Shown: in pieces, positions 1 to 8,388 of the stretch
Layout: the number at the start of each line of letters is the position of its first letter
How positions within the stretch are numbered: position 1 is the stretch's first letter
NCBI RefSeq assembly: GCF_900116645.1
Contig: NZ_FPBO01000001.1
Coordinates: 70,416 to 134,415 of the forward strand
Reading direction: 5' to 3'
DNA from: Pseudoduganella namucuonensis
Lineage (GTDB): Bacteria > Pseudomonadota > Gammaproteobacteria > Burkholderiales > Burkholderiaceae_D
DNA length: 64,000 bases
Made by a program: the position numbers and the translations under genes
The notes under the pieces: generated by a model
What the model was told of the DNA's origin: nothing
The model's database searches: none
What the model saw: the letters and a program-made list of their open reading frames with translations, nothing else

Positions 1-5
1 GGGAT

Positions 6-2351
6 CTGTTCCCCGCGACCGCGGGGATGAACCGTCGCACCGACTACGCTCGTGGATCGCAGCGGCCTGTTCCCCGCGACCGCGGGGATGAACCGGAACC
101 CGAGGTGCCGCCCACGCTCAGCCTGGGCTGTTCCCCGCGACCGCGGGGATGAACCGGATGGGCAGGCGCAGGCGGTGGGCGTGCCTGACTGTTCCCCGCG
201 ACCGCGGGGATGAACCGATGGCGATCGCCAACCTCGACGCGAAGACCAACTGTTCCCCGCGACCGCGGGGATGAACCGACCTTGTGCGGCTGGAGAAGCT
301 TGCAGTCGGTCTGTTCCCCGCGACCGCGGGGATGAACCGGTCAACGTGCAACGCGATCCGCTGGACGTGGCCTGTTCCCCGCGACCGCGGGGATGAACCG
401 TTGGCCGTGGACGAGAAGATGGCCATGGATCACTGTTCCCCGCGACCGCGGGGATGAACCGCTCACGCAGAAACAGCAGCAATTTGCGCTGGACTGTTCC
501 CCGCGACCGCGGGGATGAACCGGTGGGGTGCACGGCGATCCAACGACTGCTGACCTGTTCCCCGCGACCGCGGGGATGAACCGCTCACGCAGAAACAGCA
601 GCAATTTGCGCTGGACTGTTCCCCGCGACCGCGGGGATGAACCGGTGGGGTGCACGGCGATCCAACGACTGCTGACCTGTTCCCCGCGACCGCGGGGATG
701 AACCGGAGAAGTACAAGGGCAAGGAAGTGGTTGGGCTCTGTTCCCCGCGACCGCGGGGATGAACCGCTGCCAGCGGACGCCAGCGACGGGCGGAAGATCT
801 GTTCCCCGCGACCGCGGGGATGAACCGCGTGAGGAATCCAGCGCCGGGATGATGGAGCTCTGTTCCCCGCGACCGCGGGGATGAACCGGTGACGAAATGG
901 TCCTCGCCGTTGATGCGCGCCTGTTCCCCGCGACCGCGGGGGTGAACCGTGTTCGCCCGCGTGGCCCTGCGCCTGCTGGCCCTGTTCCCCGCGACCGCGG
1001 GGATGAACCGCGCAGGCCGGCCGGGTCCTTCGGGCCGTTCACCTGTTCCCCGCGACCGCAGGGATGAACCGCGTTGCACGCGGCTGGCACCCGGCCCCGC
1101 CAACTGTTCCCCGCGACTGCGGGGATGAACCGTCGTACGGCAGTTCCCCGCTGTCCAGTGTGTTCTGTTCCCCGCGACCGCGGGGATAACCGTGAAACTT
1201 TCAGGCCGATCTTCGCCCAAGTCACTGTTCCCCGCGACCGCGGGGATGAACCGTCATCCAGTCCGACAAACTCCGGGCCATCGGGCTGTTCCCCGCGACC
1301 GCGGGGATGAACCGCAGGCCAGGGCGGCGAAGTAGAGCCCGCCCCTCTGTTCCCCGCGACCGCGGGGATGAACCGACGGGCCACGATATCGCGGCCCGTC
1401 CTTTGGTCTGTTCCCCGCGACTGCGGGGATGAACCGCTTCCTTCGTTGTTCATCTCCACGCGTATAGCCTGTTCCCCGCGACCGCGGGGATGAACCGGCC
1501 TGCGCGTAGCTGATGAACAGCACGCCATGCTGTTCCCCGCGACCGCGGGGATGAACCGCTGCTGCCGGGGCTGTCGCGATCTCTGCTGGACTGTTCCCCG
1601 CGACCGCGGGGATGAACCGATCGCGCCGGTGAAGCCGGCGAAACAGTTTCGCTGTTCCCCGCGACCGCAGGGATGAACCGACCGGATCGCTCATCGCCAA
1701 CGCCTTCCTTACCTGTTCCCCGCGACCGCGGGGATGAACCGTTCAGCAACTACACCGAGCAGAACATTCTGCACTGTTCCCCGCGACTGCGGAGATGAAC
1801 CGCAAAACGAAGCAGAAATGAACTCGTGACGCCACCTATTCCCCGCGACTGCGGGGATGAACCGGGATGCTTGGTACGAGTGGGGATACACCTACTCTGT
1901 TCCCCTCGACTGCGGGGATGAACCGGACGACGTGCTGATGGAGCGCGCCGTGGAGGCCTGTTCCCCTCGACCGTGGGGATGACCCGGGGTAGTAGTCCGT
2001 AACGTATGGCCGCACGATCTGTTCCCCGCGACTGCGGGGATGAACCAGGAGATTTTCTAATATGGCCGCACGCGACGTACTGTTCCCCGCGACCGCGGGG
2101 ATGAACCGCTCTTTGCGAACGGCACGACACTGCGAGTACTCTGTTCCCCGCGACCGCAGGTATGAACCGCCGCCCAAGGGCGCGAACTTGAGGCGTTCAT
2201 CTGTTCCCCGCGACTGTGAGGATGAACCGGAGTGTCTCATGGGCCCTAGCACCTTGATGTTCTGTTCCCCGCAAGTGCGGGGATGAACCGATCAGCAGGC
2301 AGGCTGTGGTGTATCAGGAGGACTGTTCCCCGCGAGCGCGGAGATGAACTG
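6..2351 (+). CRISPR. Type I-E-like CRISPR array, 39 repeats / 38 spacers, truncated at left edge
   Basis: Repeats of 29 nt begin CTGTTCCCCGCG and end GGGGATGAACCG, with an internal GC palindrome (CCCCGCG/CGCGGGG), the form of the type I-E (E. coli-like) repeat family. They recur every 61 nt from position 6 with 32-nt spacers. One repeat is 28 nt (1165-1192), one spacer is 33 nt (1803-1835) and one is 31 nt (2170-2200). Repeats are nearly invariant up to about 1000. From about 1774 they accumulate changes (CGACTGCGG, CCCTCGA, GACCCG), and the last (2323-2351) ends GAACTG. This decay marks the leader-distal end, so transcription should run left to right. The first five bases are the tail of a further spacer, so the array continues leftward. 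No cas gene is in the window; the type call rests on repeat sequence alone. Confidence 0.97.
433..676 (+). repeat. Tandem duplication of a two-spacer CRISPR unit
   Basis: The 122-nt unit 433-554 (repeat, spacer 462-493, repeat, spacer 523-554) is repeated immediately at 555-676. Spacers 584-615 and 645-676 are identical to the earlier two. This is the footprint of recombination or slippage between array repeats rather than independent acquisition. Confidence 0.93.
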
Positions 2352-2763
2352 CAGTCGTTCGTCGCCGACATGGACACTTGCGTCTGCTTCTTGTCAGCGC
2401 TCGGGACATGGTGGGCTTTCGGTTTTAGAAGGAGCTCCGGAAATCAAAGTCATGACGCCTACTAGTGCCCAAGTTCGTGACCTCGGTGTGGTGGCAACTT
2501 GGATTCCCGCCTGCGCGGGAATGACGGGGCGTCGGCGGAACTCATTTCCCGCATGGCGACACCGTATTTCTATATAGATAACTATGGTCTCGGCGGAGTA
2601 TGACTCGTTTTTCAATCTGATCTCGCTGTCGTATTGGCGGAGTTGTCCACCAGCCGGGTTACAATCCTGCCTTTATTAGATTTACGCGATATCGGCGGCC
2701 CCACCACGCGGGGCGGCCCCGGCCGGCCACGGCCGGGCGCGAGCAACTACGGATTCCTACAAT
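2352..2763. other. Gene-free spacer between CRISPR array and rsmB
   Basis: No convincing coding sequence is present; the short open frames here lack a plausible start region or family resemblance. The only structured element is the palindrome at 2503-2522. The first 30-40 nt after the last repeat could be a final degenerate spacer with no following repeat. The rsmB promoter must lie here or further upstream, but I cannot place it with confidence. Confidence 0.6.
2503..2522. repeat. dRS3-like palindrome (ATTCCC-N8-GGGAAT)
   Basis: ATTCCC, eight bases, GGGAAT, embedded in the context TTGG...GACGG. This has exactly the layout of the dRS3 repeat known from Neisseria, and such palindromes are widespread in betaproteobacterial intergenic DNA. 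In Neisseria, dRS3 sites serve as insertion targets for filamentous prophage. That role is not shown here. Confidence 0.7.
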
Positions 2764-4671
2764 ATGACCAAGCAGCGCCCCGTCCTGAAACTGAAAACCG
2801 CCTCGGCGCCCGCCAGCGCGGCCCCAGCCAAGGGCGCGACGTCCCGGCCCGCGCCGGGCAAGGGCGGAGCTTACAAAGCCGGCCCCACACCGCCGTACAA
2901 GAGCGGACCGGCCGCGCGCCAGGACGGTCCCGGCAAGCCGCCGGCTGGCAAGGATGGCGCCGCGCGTCCACCGCGCAAGGACGGCGAGTTCAAGCCAGCG
3001 CCCTACAACAAGGACGGCGCCGCGCGTCCGCCGCGCCGGAACGAAGAGTCCCAGTCATCGCCATACAAGGACGCGGCGTCCAGGACGCCGAACAGGGACG
3101 CCGCCCCGAGGTCCGCCCCCGAGCGCGAGGCCACGCCCGGGGTCTCCCCCTACGGCGCCGGCCCCTCCAAGCACCCCGGCCGCGGCGGCCCGGCCAGGCG
3201 CGACGGCCAAGGCAAACCCTCGTTCCAGGACGACCACGCCCGCGCCCAGGACCGCTCCGGCGCCTCGCGCGCGCTGCCGTACAAGCCATCCCCCGTGCGC
3301 GCCGAGCCGGCCGAGCCCGGCCTGCGCGCCAGCCACCACCGCGACTTCAAGCCCGTGCTGCAGACCCAGTTCAAGACCGACCTGCGCCCCGATTCGCTGT
3401 CCTTCGCGCTGATGGGCGCGGCCACCGCCGTGGCCCAGGTGCGCACCGGCATGGCGCTGCCGCAGGCGCTGGCCGGCGTGTTCGCCAGCTCGGACGCCAC
3501 GCCGCAATCGCGCGGCGCGATCCAGGACATCGCCTACCGCGCCATGCGCAAGCTGGGCCACAGCGACGCGCTGATCGCCATGATGGCGCCCAAGGCGCCG
3601 GATCCGCTGGTGGCCGGCCTGCTGGCCTGCGCGTTGCCGCTGATGCAGAAGGACGAGGACGGCACGTCGGCCTACGAGCAGTTCACCGTGGTCGACCAGA
3701 CCGTGACGGCCGCCGCCGCCCATCCGGACACGGCGCGCGCGAAAGCCATGATCAACGCCGTGCTGCGCCGTTTCCAGCGCGAGCGCAAGGAGTTGCTGGA
3801 GGCGGCGCAGCTGCAGCCGGTGGCGAAATGGAACTATCCCCAATGGTGGATCGACGCCGTGCGCGCCGCCTATCCGGACCAGTGGCAGGCCGTGCTGGCC
3901 ACCGGCAACCAGCCGCCGCCGCTGACGCTGCGCGTCAACGCCCGCAAGGGCACGGTGGAGGATTACCTGCAAACGCTGGAGCAGGCCGGCATCGCCGCCA
4001 CCCGCATCGGCCCGCAGGCGGTGCGCCTGGCCAAGCCGGTCGGCGTGCACCTGATCCCGGGCTTCGACGAGGGCCTGGTGTCGGTGCAGGACGCGGCGGC
4101 CCAGCTGGCGGCGCAATTGCTCGACGTTAAGGATGGCCAGCGCGTGCTGGACGCCTGCGCGGCGCCCGGCGGCAAGACTTGCCACATCCTGGAACTGGCC
4201 GACGCGCAGGTCACCGCGCTGGACGCGGACGCCAAGCGCCTGCTGCGCGTGGGCGAGAACCTGGAGCGGCTGGGTCTCCAGGCCGCGCTGCAGCCGGCCG
4301 AGGCGCAAAACCGCGACTGGTGGGACGGCCAGGCCTACGACCGCATCCTGGCCGACGTGCCGTGCACGGCGTCCGGCATCGTGCGCCGCCACCCGGATAT
4401 CCGCTGGCTGCGCCGCAAGGGCGATACGCTCCAACTTGCAACACTTTCGGCCAAAATTCTAGACAATCTTTGGCAGATGCTGGCACCGAATGGTAAATTG
4501 CTGTTCGTGACATGTTCGTTGTGGCCGCAAGAGTCCGAGGCGCAGGCGGCCGCTTTCGCGGCGCGCAATGGCGCGGTCCGCCTCGACGCGCCCGGTCAAT
4601 TGCTGCCCACCGGCGGTTCCGAGCAGGATCACGATGGATTGTTCTACGCTTTGTTCCAGAAACATGCGTGA
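2764..4671 (+). CDS. rsmB: 16S rRNA m5C967 methyltransferase RsmB
   Basis: It methylates C5 of cytidine 967 of 16S rRNA using SAM. The 635-aa protein has about 190 residues of Lys/Pro/Ala/Arg-rich low-complexity sequence first, then a NusB-like RNA-binding region (about 200-360) and the Rossmann methyltransferase domain. The SAM loop DACAAPGGKT is at about 463-472. The motif IV cysteine is C534 in DVPCTASG, followed by the RsmB signature RRHPDIRWLRR. The nucleophile cysteine is C584 in VTCS. E. coli RsmB is about 430 aa, so the extra length is the N-terminal tail. The start is taken at the ATG that opens the basic tail, MTKQRP. It is followed by the DUF4390 gene and ntrYX, a conserved betaproteobacterial order. 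The usual upstream partner htpX is missing. Confidence 0.93.
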   Translation: MTKQRPVLKLKTASAPASAAPAKGATSRPAPGKGGAYKAGPTPPYKSGPAARQDGPGKPPAGKDGAARPPRKDGEFKPAPYNKDGAARPPRRNEESQSSPYKDAASRTPNRDAAPRSAPEREATPGVSPYGAGPSKHPGRGGPARRDGQGKPSFQDDHARAQDRSGASRALPYKPSPVRAEPAEPGLRASHHRDFKPVLQTQFKTDLRPDSLSFALMGAATAVAQVRTGMALPQALAGVFASSDATPQSRGAIQDIAYRAMRKLGHSDALIAMMAPKAPDPLVAGLLACALPLMQKDEDGTSAYEQFTVVDQTVTAAAAHPDTARAKAMINAVLRRFQRERKELLEAAQLQPVAKWNYPQWWIDAVRAAYPDQWQAVLATGNQPPPLTLRVNARKGTVEDYLQTLEQAGIAATRIGPQAVRLAKPVGVHLIPGFDEGLVSVQDAAAQLAAQLLDVKDGQRVLDACAAPGGKTCHILELADAQVTALDADAKRLLRVGENLERLGLQAALQPAEAQNRDWWDGQAYDRILADVPCTASGIVRRHPDIRWLRRKGDTLQLATLSAKILDNLWQMLAPNGKLLFVTCSLWPQESEAQAAAFAARNGAVRLDAPGQLLPTGGSEQDHDGLFYALFQKHA

Positions 4672-4720
4672 ACGTTTTATCTGGCAAATTTCGACGGATC
4701 TACTGAGTACCGGCCCACTT

Positions 4721-5287
4721 GTGACGCGACGTTTTTTTCGACTCCTGGCTTGCCAGTTGCTGCTGCTGCTCGCGTGCGCGCTGCCGGCGGCGCACGCCGA
4801 CGACACGGTGGAGATCACGCGCAACTACATCGAGGCGGCCGAGGAGGGCTACCGCCTGTCCGCCGCCTATTCCTTTGAACTGAACCACGGCCTGGAGGAC
4901 GCGCTGCAGCACGGCCTGTCCCTGTACTTCACCACCGAGGTGGAGCTGACCCGGCCGCGCTGGTACTGGGTCGACGAGAAGGCCGTCTCCGTCAAGCGCA
5001 CCGCCAAGATCTCCTACAACGTGCTGACGCGCCAGTACCATGTCGGCATCGTCGGCAGCGTGCAGCAGAGTTTCGCGGCGCTGGAGGACGCGCTGTTCCT
5101 GATACGCCGGCCCAGCCGCTGGGTGGTGGCGCCGCGCGGCGCCCTGAAGATCGGCGAGGTCTACAACGTGTCGCTGCGCATGCGGCTGGACCGCGACTTC
5201 CTGCCCAAGCCGATACAGGTGAACGCCTTCAACAACAGCGAGTGGCGCCTGGAAACCAAGAAAACCTTCCAGTACAGGGCGGAATAA
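4721..5287 (+). CDS. DUF4390 secreted protein
   Basis: A protein of about 188 aa when started at GTG 4721, which gives a clean signal peptide: basic MTRRFFRLL, a Leu/Ala core, and a cut after AHA before DD. An ATG at 4664, overlapping the rsmB stop, would add 19 residues that spoil the signal peptide, so it is the less likely start. The rest is beta-rich (LTRPRWYWVDEK, YHVGIVGSVQQSF, LPKPIQVNAFNNSEWRLE), matching the DUF4390 family found between rsmB and ntrY in many Burkholderiales. The function is unknown. Export and its place next to a membrane sensor kinase suggest an envelope role or input to the kinase; this is inference. Its stop is next to the ntrY start. Confidence 0.8.
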   Translation: MTRRFFRLLACQLLLLLACALPAAHADDTVEITRNYIEAAEEGYRLSAAYSFELNHGLEDALQHGLSLYFTTEVELTRPRWYWVDEKAVSVKRTAKISYNVLTRQYHVGIVGSVQQSFAALEDALFLIRRPSRWVVAPRGALKIGEVYNVSLRMRLDRDFLPKPIQVNAFNNSEWRLETKKTFQYRAE

Positions 5288-7585
5288 GTGACACCGGCGT
5301 TGCGGTATCTGTTCGTCGTGGCCGGCGCCACCGTCAGCATCCTGCTGTTCCTGCTGGCCTCCGCCTCCGACAACTCCGGCTTCTTCGACCGCTATTACTC
5401 CTGGCTGCTGGGCTTGAACGCGGCGGTGGCGGTGGCGCTGCTGCTGCTGGTGGGCGTGTCGCTGTTCCGCCTGTATTCGCGCTACAAGGCCGGCAAGTTC
5501 GGCTCGCGGCTGATGACGCGGCTGGTGCTGCTGTTCGCCGGCATCGGCGTGCTGCCGGGCCTGGTGATCTTCCTCGTGTCGGTGCAGTTCGTCTCCCACT
5601 CGATCGAATCGTGGTTCAACGTGCGCATCGAGGAGGCGCTGGACGCCGGCCTGAACCTGGGCCGCGACGCGCTGGACAAGGCCGTCATCGAACTCAACGC
5701 GCAAACCAAGAAGACCGCCGGCCTGCTGGCCGAGGAGCAGTTCTACGCCGCGCCGGCCATCCTGGCGCGCTTCGTCAAGAACCATCCGGGCACGCAGAGC
5801 GCCATCATCGTCGACGCCGAGGGCGGGCTGATCGTCTCGGCCACGGGCCCGCAGCGCATCAACCTGTCGGCCGATTTGCCGAACTCGTCGATGCTGGCCA
5901 CCGCCAAGAGCGAGGATGCCTACGCCATGGCCGAGGACGGCAGCGAGCTGCGCGACGACCGCGTGGGCGCGCCGCCGCCGCCCCAGCCGGACGCCGCCAA
6001 CCAGCTGCGGGTGCGGGTGCTGATGGCGATCCCGGACCTGGTGCAGGCCAACGGCACCCACCTGGCGCCGCGCTACCTGCAGATCATCCAGGCGGTGCCG
6101 GTGCAGCTGGCCGCCAACGGCAAGATCCTGCGCACCGCCTACAGCGAATACAAGGAACGCTTCGTGGCGCGGGTCGGGCTGCGCAAGATGTATGTGGAGA
6201 CGCTGACGCTGACGCTGCTGCTGGCCGTGTTCGGCGCGATCGCCGCCGCCTTCCTGATCGCCAACGACCTGGCCCAGCCGCTGCTGCTGCTGGCCGAGGG
6301 CACGCGCGCGGTGGCCGGCGGCGACCTGTCGCCGCGGCCCATCGTCGCCAGTTCGGACGAACTGGGCACGTTGACGCAGTCCTTCAACACCATGACGCGC
6401 CAGCTGTCGGACGCGCGCAGCGCCGTGGAGCGCAACCGCGCCGCGCTGCAGAACGCCAAGGCCCACCTGGAATCGGTGCTGGCCAACATGTCGGCCGGCG
6501 TGATGGTGCTGGACGGCGAGTTCCGCCTGGTCAGCTGCAACGATTCGGTCGAGCGCATCCTGCAGCACGCGGGCGTCACCCTGATCGGCCAGCAGCTGAC
6601 CCAGATCGACGGCCTGCAGGAGTTCGCCGCCGCCATCGTCGCCGCCTTTTCCGCCCAGAGCGCGCACTCGGCGGCCGGGCGCCACCTGCAGCGCCTGCAC
6701 TGGCAGCGTCAGATCGAGATCCCGCGCCCGCCCAACAGCCAGGACGACCACGACCTGACGCTGCTGACGCGCGGCTCGCGCCTGCCGGTCGAGAGCGGCA
6801 GCGGCTACATCGTCGTGTTCGACGACATCACCGACGTGATCGCCGCGCAGCGCTCCTTCGCCTGGGGCGAGGTGGCGCGCCGCCTGGCCCATGAAATCAA
6901 GAATCCGCTGACGCCCATCCAGTTGTCGGCCGAACGGCTGCAGATGAAGCTTGAAAACAAGCTCGAGATGCAAGCCGACGTGGACCTGCTCAACAAGGCC
7001 ACCACCACCATCGTCAACCAGGTGGCCGCGATGAAGCGCATGGTCGACGACTTCCGCGACTACGCGAAGACGCCGCCCGCCGTGCTGGAGCCGCTGGACC
7101 TGAACGCGCTGGTGGAGGAGATCCTGAACCTCTACCTGAGCGGCGAGGGCAGCGACGTCATCCGCCTGGCGCTGGCGCCCAACCTGCCGCAGGTGATGGG
7201 CGATCCCACCCAGCTGCGCCAGGTCATCCATAATCTCTTGCAGAACGCCCAGGACGCGATGGCGGATCTGCCGGCCGGCACGGTCGAACCCCGCATCGAC
7301 GTGGTCACCGAGGCCATCCATTACCAGAGCGCCGACGGCGGCACCCGGGTCGCGGTGCGCCTGGCGATCTCCGACAACGGCCCCGGTTTCGCGCCCAAAA
7401 TCCTGGCGCGCGCCTTCGAGCCCTACGTGACTTCCAAGGCCAAGGGCACCGGTTTGGGCCTGGCGATGGTGAAAAAGATTATCGATGAACATGGGGGCCG
7501 GATCGATATCCAGAACCATGTCGATAGAAGTGGCGCTTCGGTACTGATTTTGCTGTTAAAGTTGGCACCGGTGCAGTTGGCATAA
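5288..7585 (+). CDS. ntrY: NtrY-type membrane sensor histidine kinase
   Basis: A 765-aa kinase. Transmembrane helices lie at about 7-25, 38-60 and 75-100. An extracytoplasmic region and a further helix at about 305-330 (LTLTLLLAVFGAIAAAFLIA) follow, then HAMP (about 330-385), PAS (about 395-500), HisKA and HATPase_c. The phosphorylated histidine is H535 in AHEIKNPLTPIQ. ATP-binding boxes are visible as LLQNAQDAM (N box), SDNGPGFAP (G1) and KGTGLGLAM (G2). It belongs to the nitrogen/redox-responsive NtrY family; the actual signal cannot be read from sequence. The GTG start sits 3 nt after the DUF4390 stop, implying coupled expression. The partner is the response regulator at 7669. Confidence 0.9.
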   Translation: MTPALRYLFVVAGATVSILLFLLASASDNSGFFDRYYSWLLGLNAAVAVALLLLVGVSLFRLYSRYKAGKFGSRLMTRLVLLFAGIGVLPGLVIFLVSVQFVSHSIESWFNVRIEEALDAGLNLGRDALDKAVIELNAQTKKTAGLLAEEQFYAAPAILARFVKNHPGTQSAIIVDAEGGLIVSATGPQRINLSADLPNSSMLATAKSEDAYAMAEDGSELRDDRVGAPPPPQPDAANQLRVRVLMAIPDLVQANGTHLAPRYLQIIQAVPVQLAANGKILRTAYSEYKERFVARVGLRKMYVETLTLTLLLAVFGAIAAAFLIANDLAQPLLLLAEGTRAVAGGDLSPRPIVASSDELGTLTQSFNTMTRQLSDARSAVERNRAALQNAKAHLESVLANMSAGVMVLDGEFRLVSCNDSVERILQHAGVTLIGQQLTQIDGLQEFAAAIVAAFSAQSAHSAAGRHLQRLHWQRQIEIPRPPNSQDDHDLTLLTRGSRLPVESGSGYIVVFDDITDVIAAQRSFAWGEVARRLAHEIKNPLTPIQLSAERLQMKLENKLEMQADVDLLNKATTTIVNQVAAMKRMVDDFRDYAKTPPAVLEPLDLNALVEEILNLYLSGEGSDVIRLALAPNLPQVMGDPTQLRQVIHNLLQNAQDAMADLPAGTVEPRIDVVTEAIHYQSADGGTRVAVRLAISDNGPGFAPKILARAFEPYVTSKAKGTGLGLAMVKKIIDEHGGRIDIQNHVDRSGASVLILLLKLAPVQLA

Positions 7586-7668
7586 TGTTGAAAGACTAAT
7601 AAAATCATTGCTAGCCGTGCGGGCAGTCGTTGCCCCATGTCCAGCGAAGTGAACAAAGGCAGGGATAG

Positions 7669-8388
7669 ATGGCAAACATTCTGGTAGTCGATGATGAAAT
7701 GGGTATCCGCGAGTTGCTCTCCGAGATTTTGAGCGACGAAGGACATGCGATACAACTTGCCGAGAACGCGCAGCAGGCGCGCGAGGCGCGCGCGCAGGGC
7801 GCGCCCGACCTGGTCCTGCTCGATATCTGGATGCCGGACACGGACGGCGTCACGCTGCTGAAGGAATGGCAGCGCGACGGCTTGTTGACGATGCCGGTGA
7901 TCATGATGTCCGGCCACGCCACCATCGACACGGCGGTCGAGGCCACGCGGATAGGCGCGTTGAATTTCCTGGAAAAACCGATCGCCATGCAAAAGCTGCT
8001 GAAGGCGGTGCAGGCCGGCCTGACGCGCGCGCAGGAGACGGTGCGCGCGCCGGCGCTGGCGCCGCGTCCGGCAGTGGCGCCGCCGCCCGAGGACGGCGCG
8101 CTGGCCGCCGGCGTGCCGTTCAGCGCGGCCGTGCCGCAGGCGCACGCGTCCGTGCGCGGCGCCGGCGCGACCGCCGGCGAGGGCCATATGTTCAACCTGT
8201 CGTTCGACCTGCCGCTGCGCGAGGCGCGCGACGCGTTCGAGCGCATGTACTTCGAGCACCACCTGGGCCGCGAGGGCGGCAGCATGACGCGCGTGGCCGA
8301 GAAGACCGGCCTGGAACGCACCCACCTGTACCGCAAGCTCAAGCAGCTGGGCGTCGAGCCCGGCAAACTGGCCAAGAAGAACCAATGA
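7669..8388 (+). CDS. NtrX-like response regulator lacking AAA+ domain
   Basis: A 239-aa protein with an N-terminal receiver (about 1-120). The acidic pocket is in VVDDE, the phosphoacceptor is D52 in LLDIWMPD, the Ser/Thr switch is in MMSGHA, and the lysine is in LEKP. A Pro/Ala-rich linker (about 125-175) follows, then a C-terminal Fis-type helix-turn-helix (REGGSMTRVAEKTGLERTHLYRKLKQLGV). The sigma54-interacting AAA+ ATPase of classical NtrX is absent; there is no GAFTGA or Walker motif. It therefore probably does not act as a sigma54 activator and may bind DNA as a plain regulator. A ribosome site (AGGGAT) precedes the ATG. It pairs with the NtrY-type kinase upstream. Confidence 0.88.
   Translation: MANILVVDDEMGIRELLSEILSDEGHAIQLAENAQQAREARAQGAPDLVLLDIWMPDTDGVTLLKEWQRDGLLTMPVIMMSGHATIDTAVEATRIGALNFLEKPIAMQKLLKAVQAGLTRAQETVRAPALAPRPAVAPPPEDGALAAGVPFSAAVPQAHASVRGAGATAGEGHMFNLSFDLPLREARDAFERMYFEHHLGREGGSMTRVAEKTGLERTHLYRKLKQLGVEPGKLAKKNQ

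Noticed and set aside
118..2286. Several open reading frames of 60-395 codons on both strands of the CRISPR array
   Set aside because: They are translations of the repeats (RSRGTG, FIPAVAGN, VHPRGRGEQ in rotating frames) interrupted by spacers. They have no independent start signals and are not genes.
2634..4130. A 498-codon open frame overlapping rsmB
   Set aside because: A shifted-frame shadow with Arg/Ala/Gly-rich translation; RsmB motifs lie in the 2764 frame.
4700..7519. A 939-codon minus-strand open frame opposite DUF4390 and ntrY
   Set aside because: GC-rich shadow without any domain; the plus strand holds the kinase motifs.
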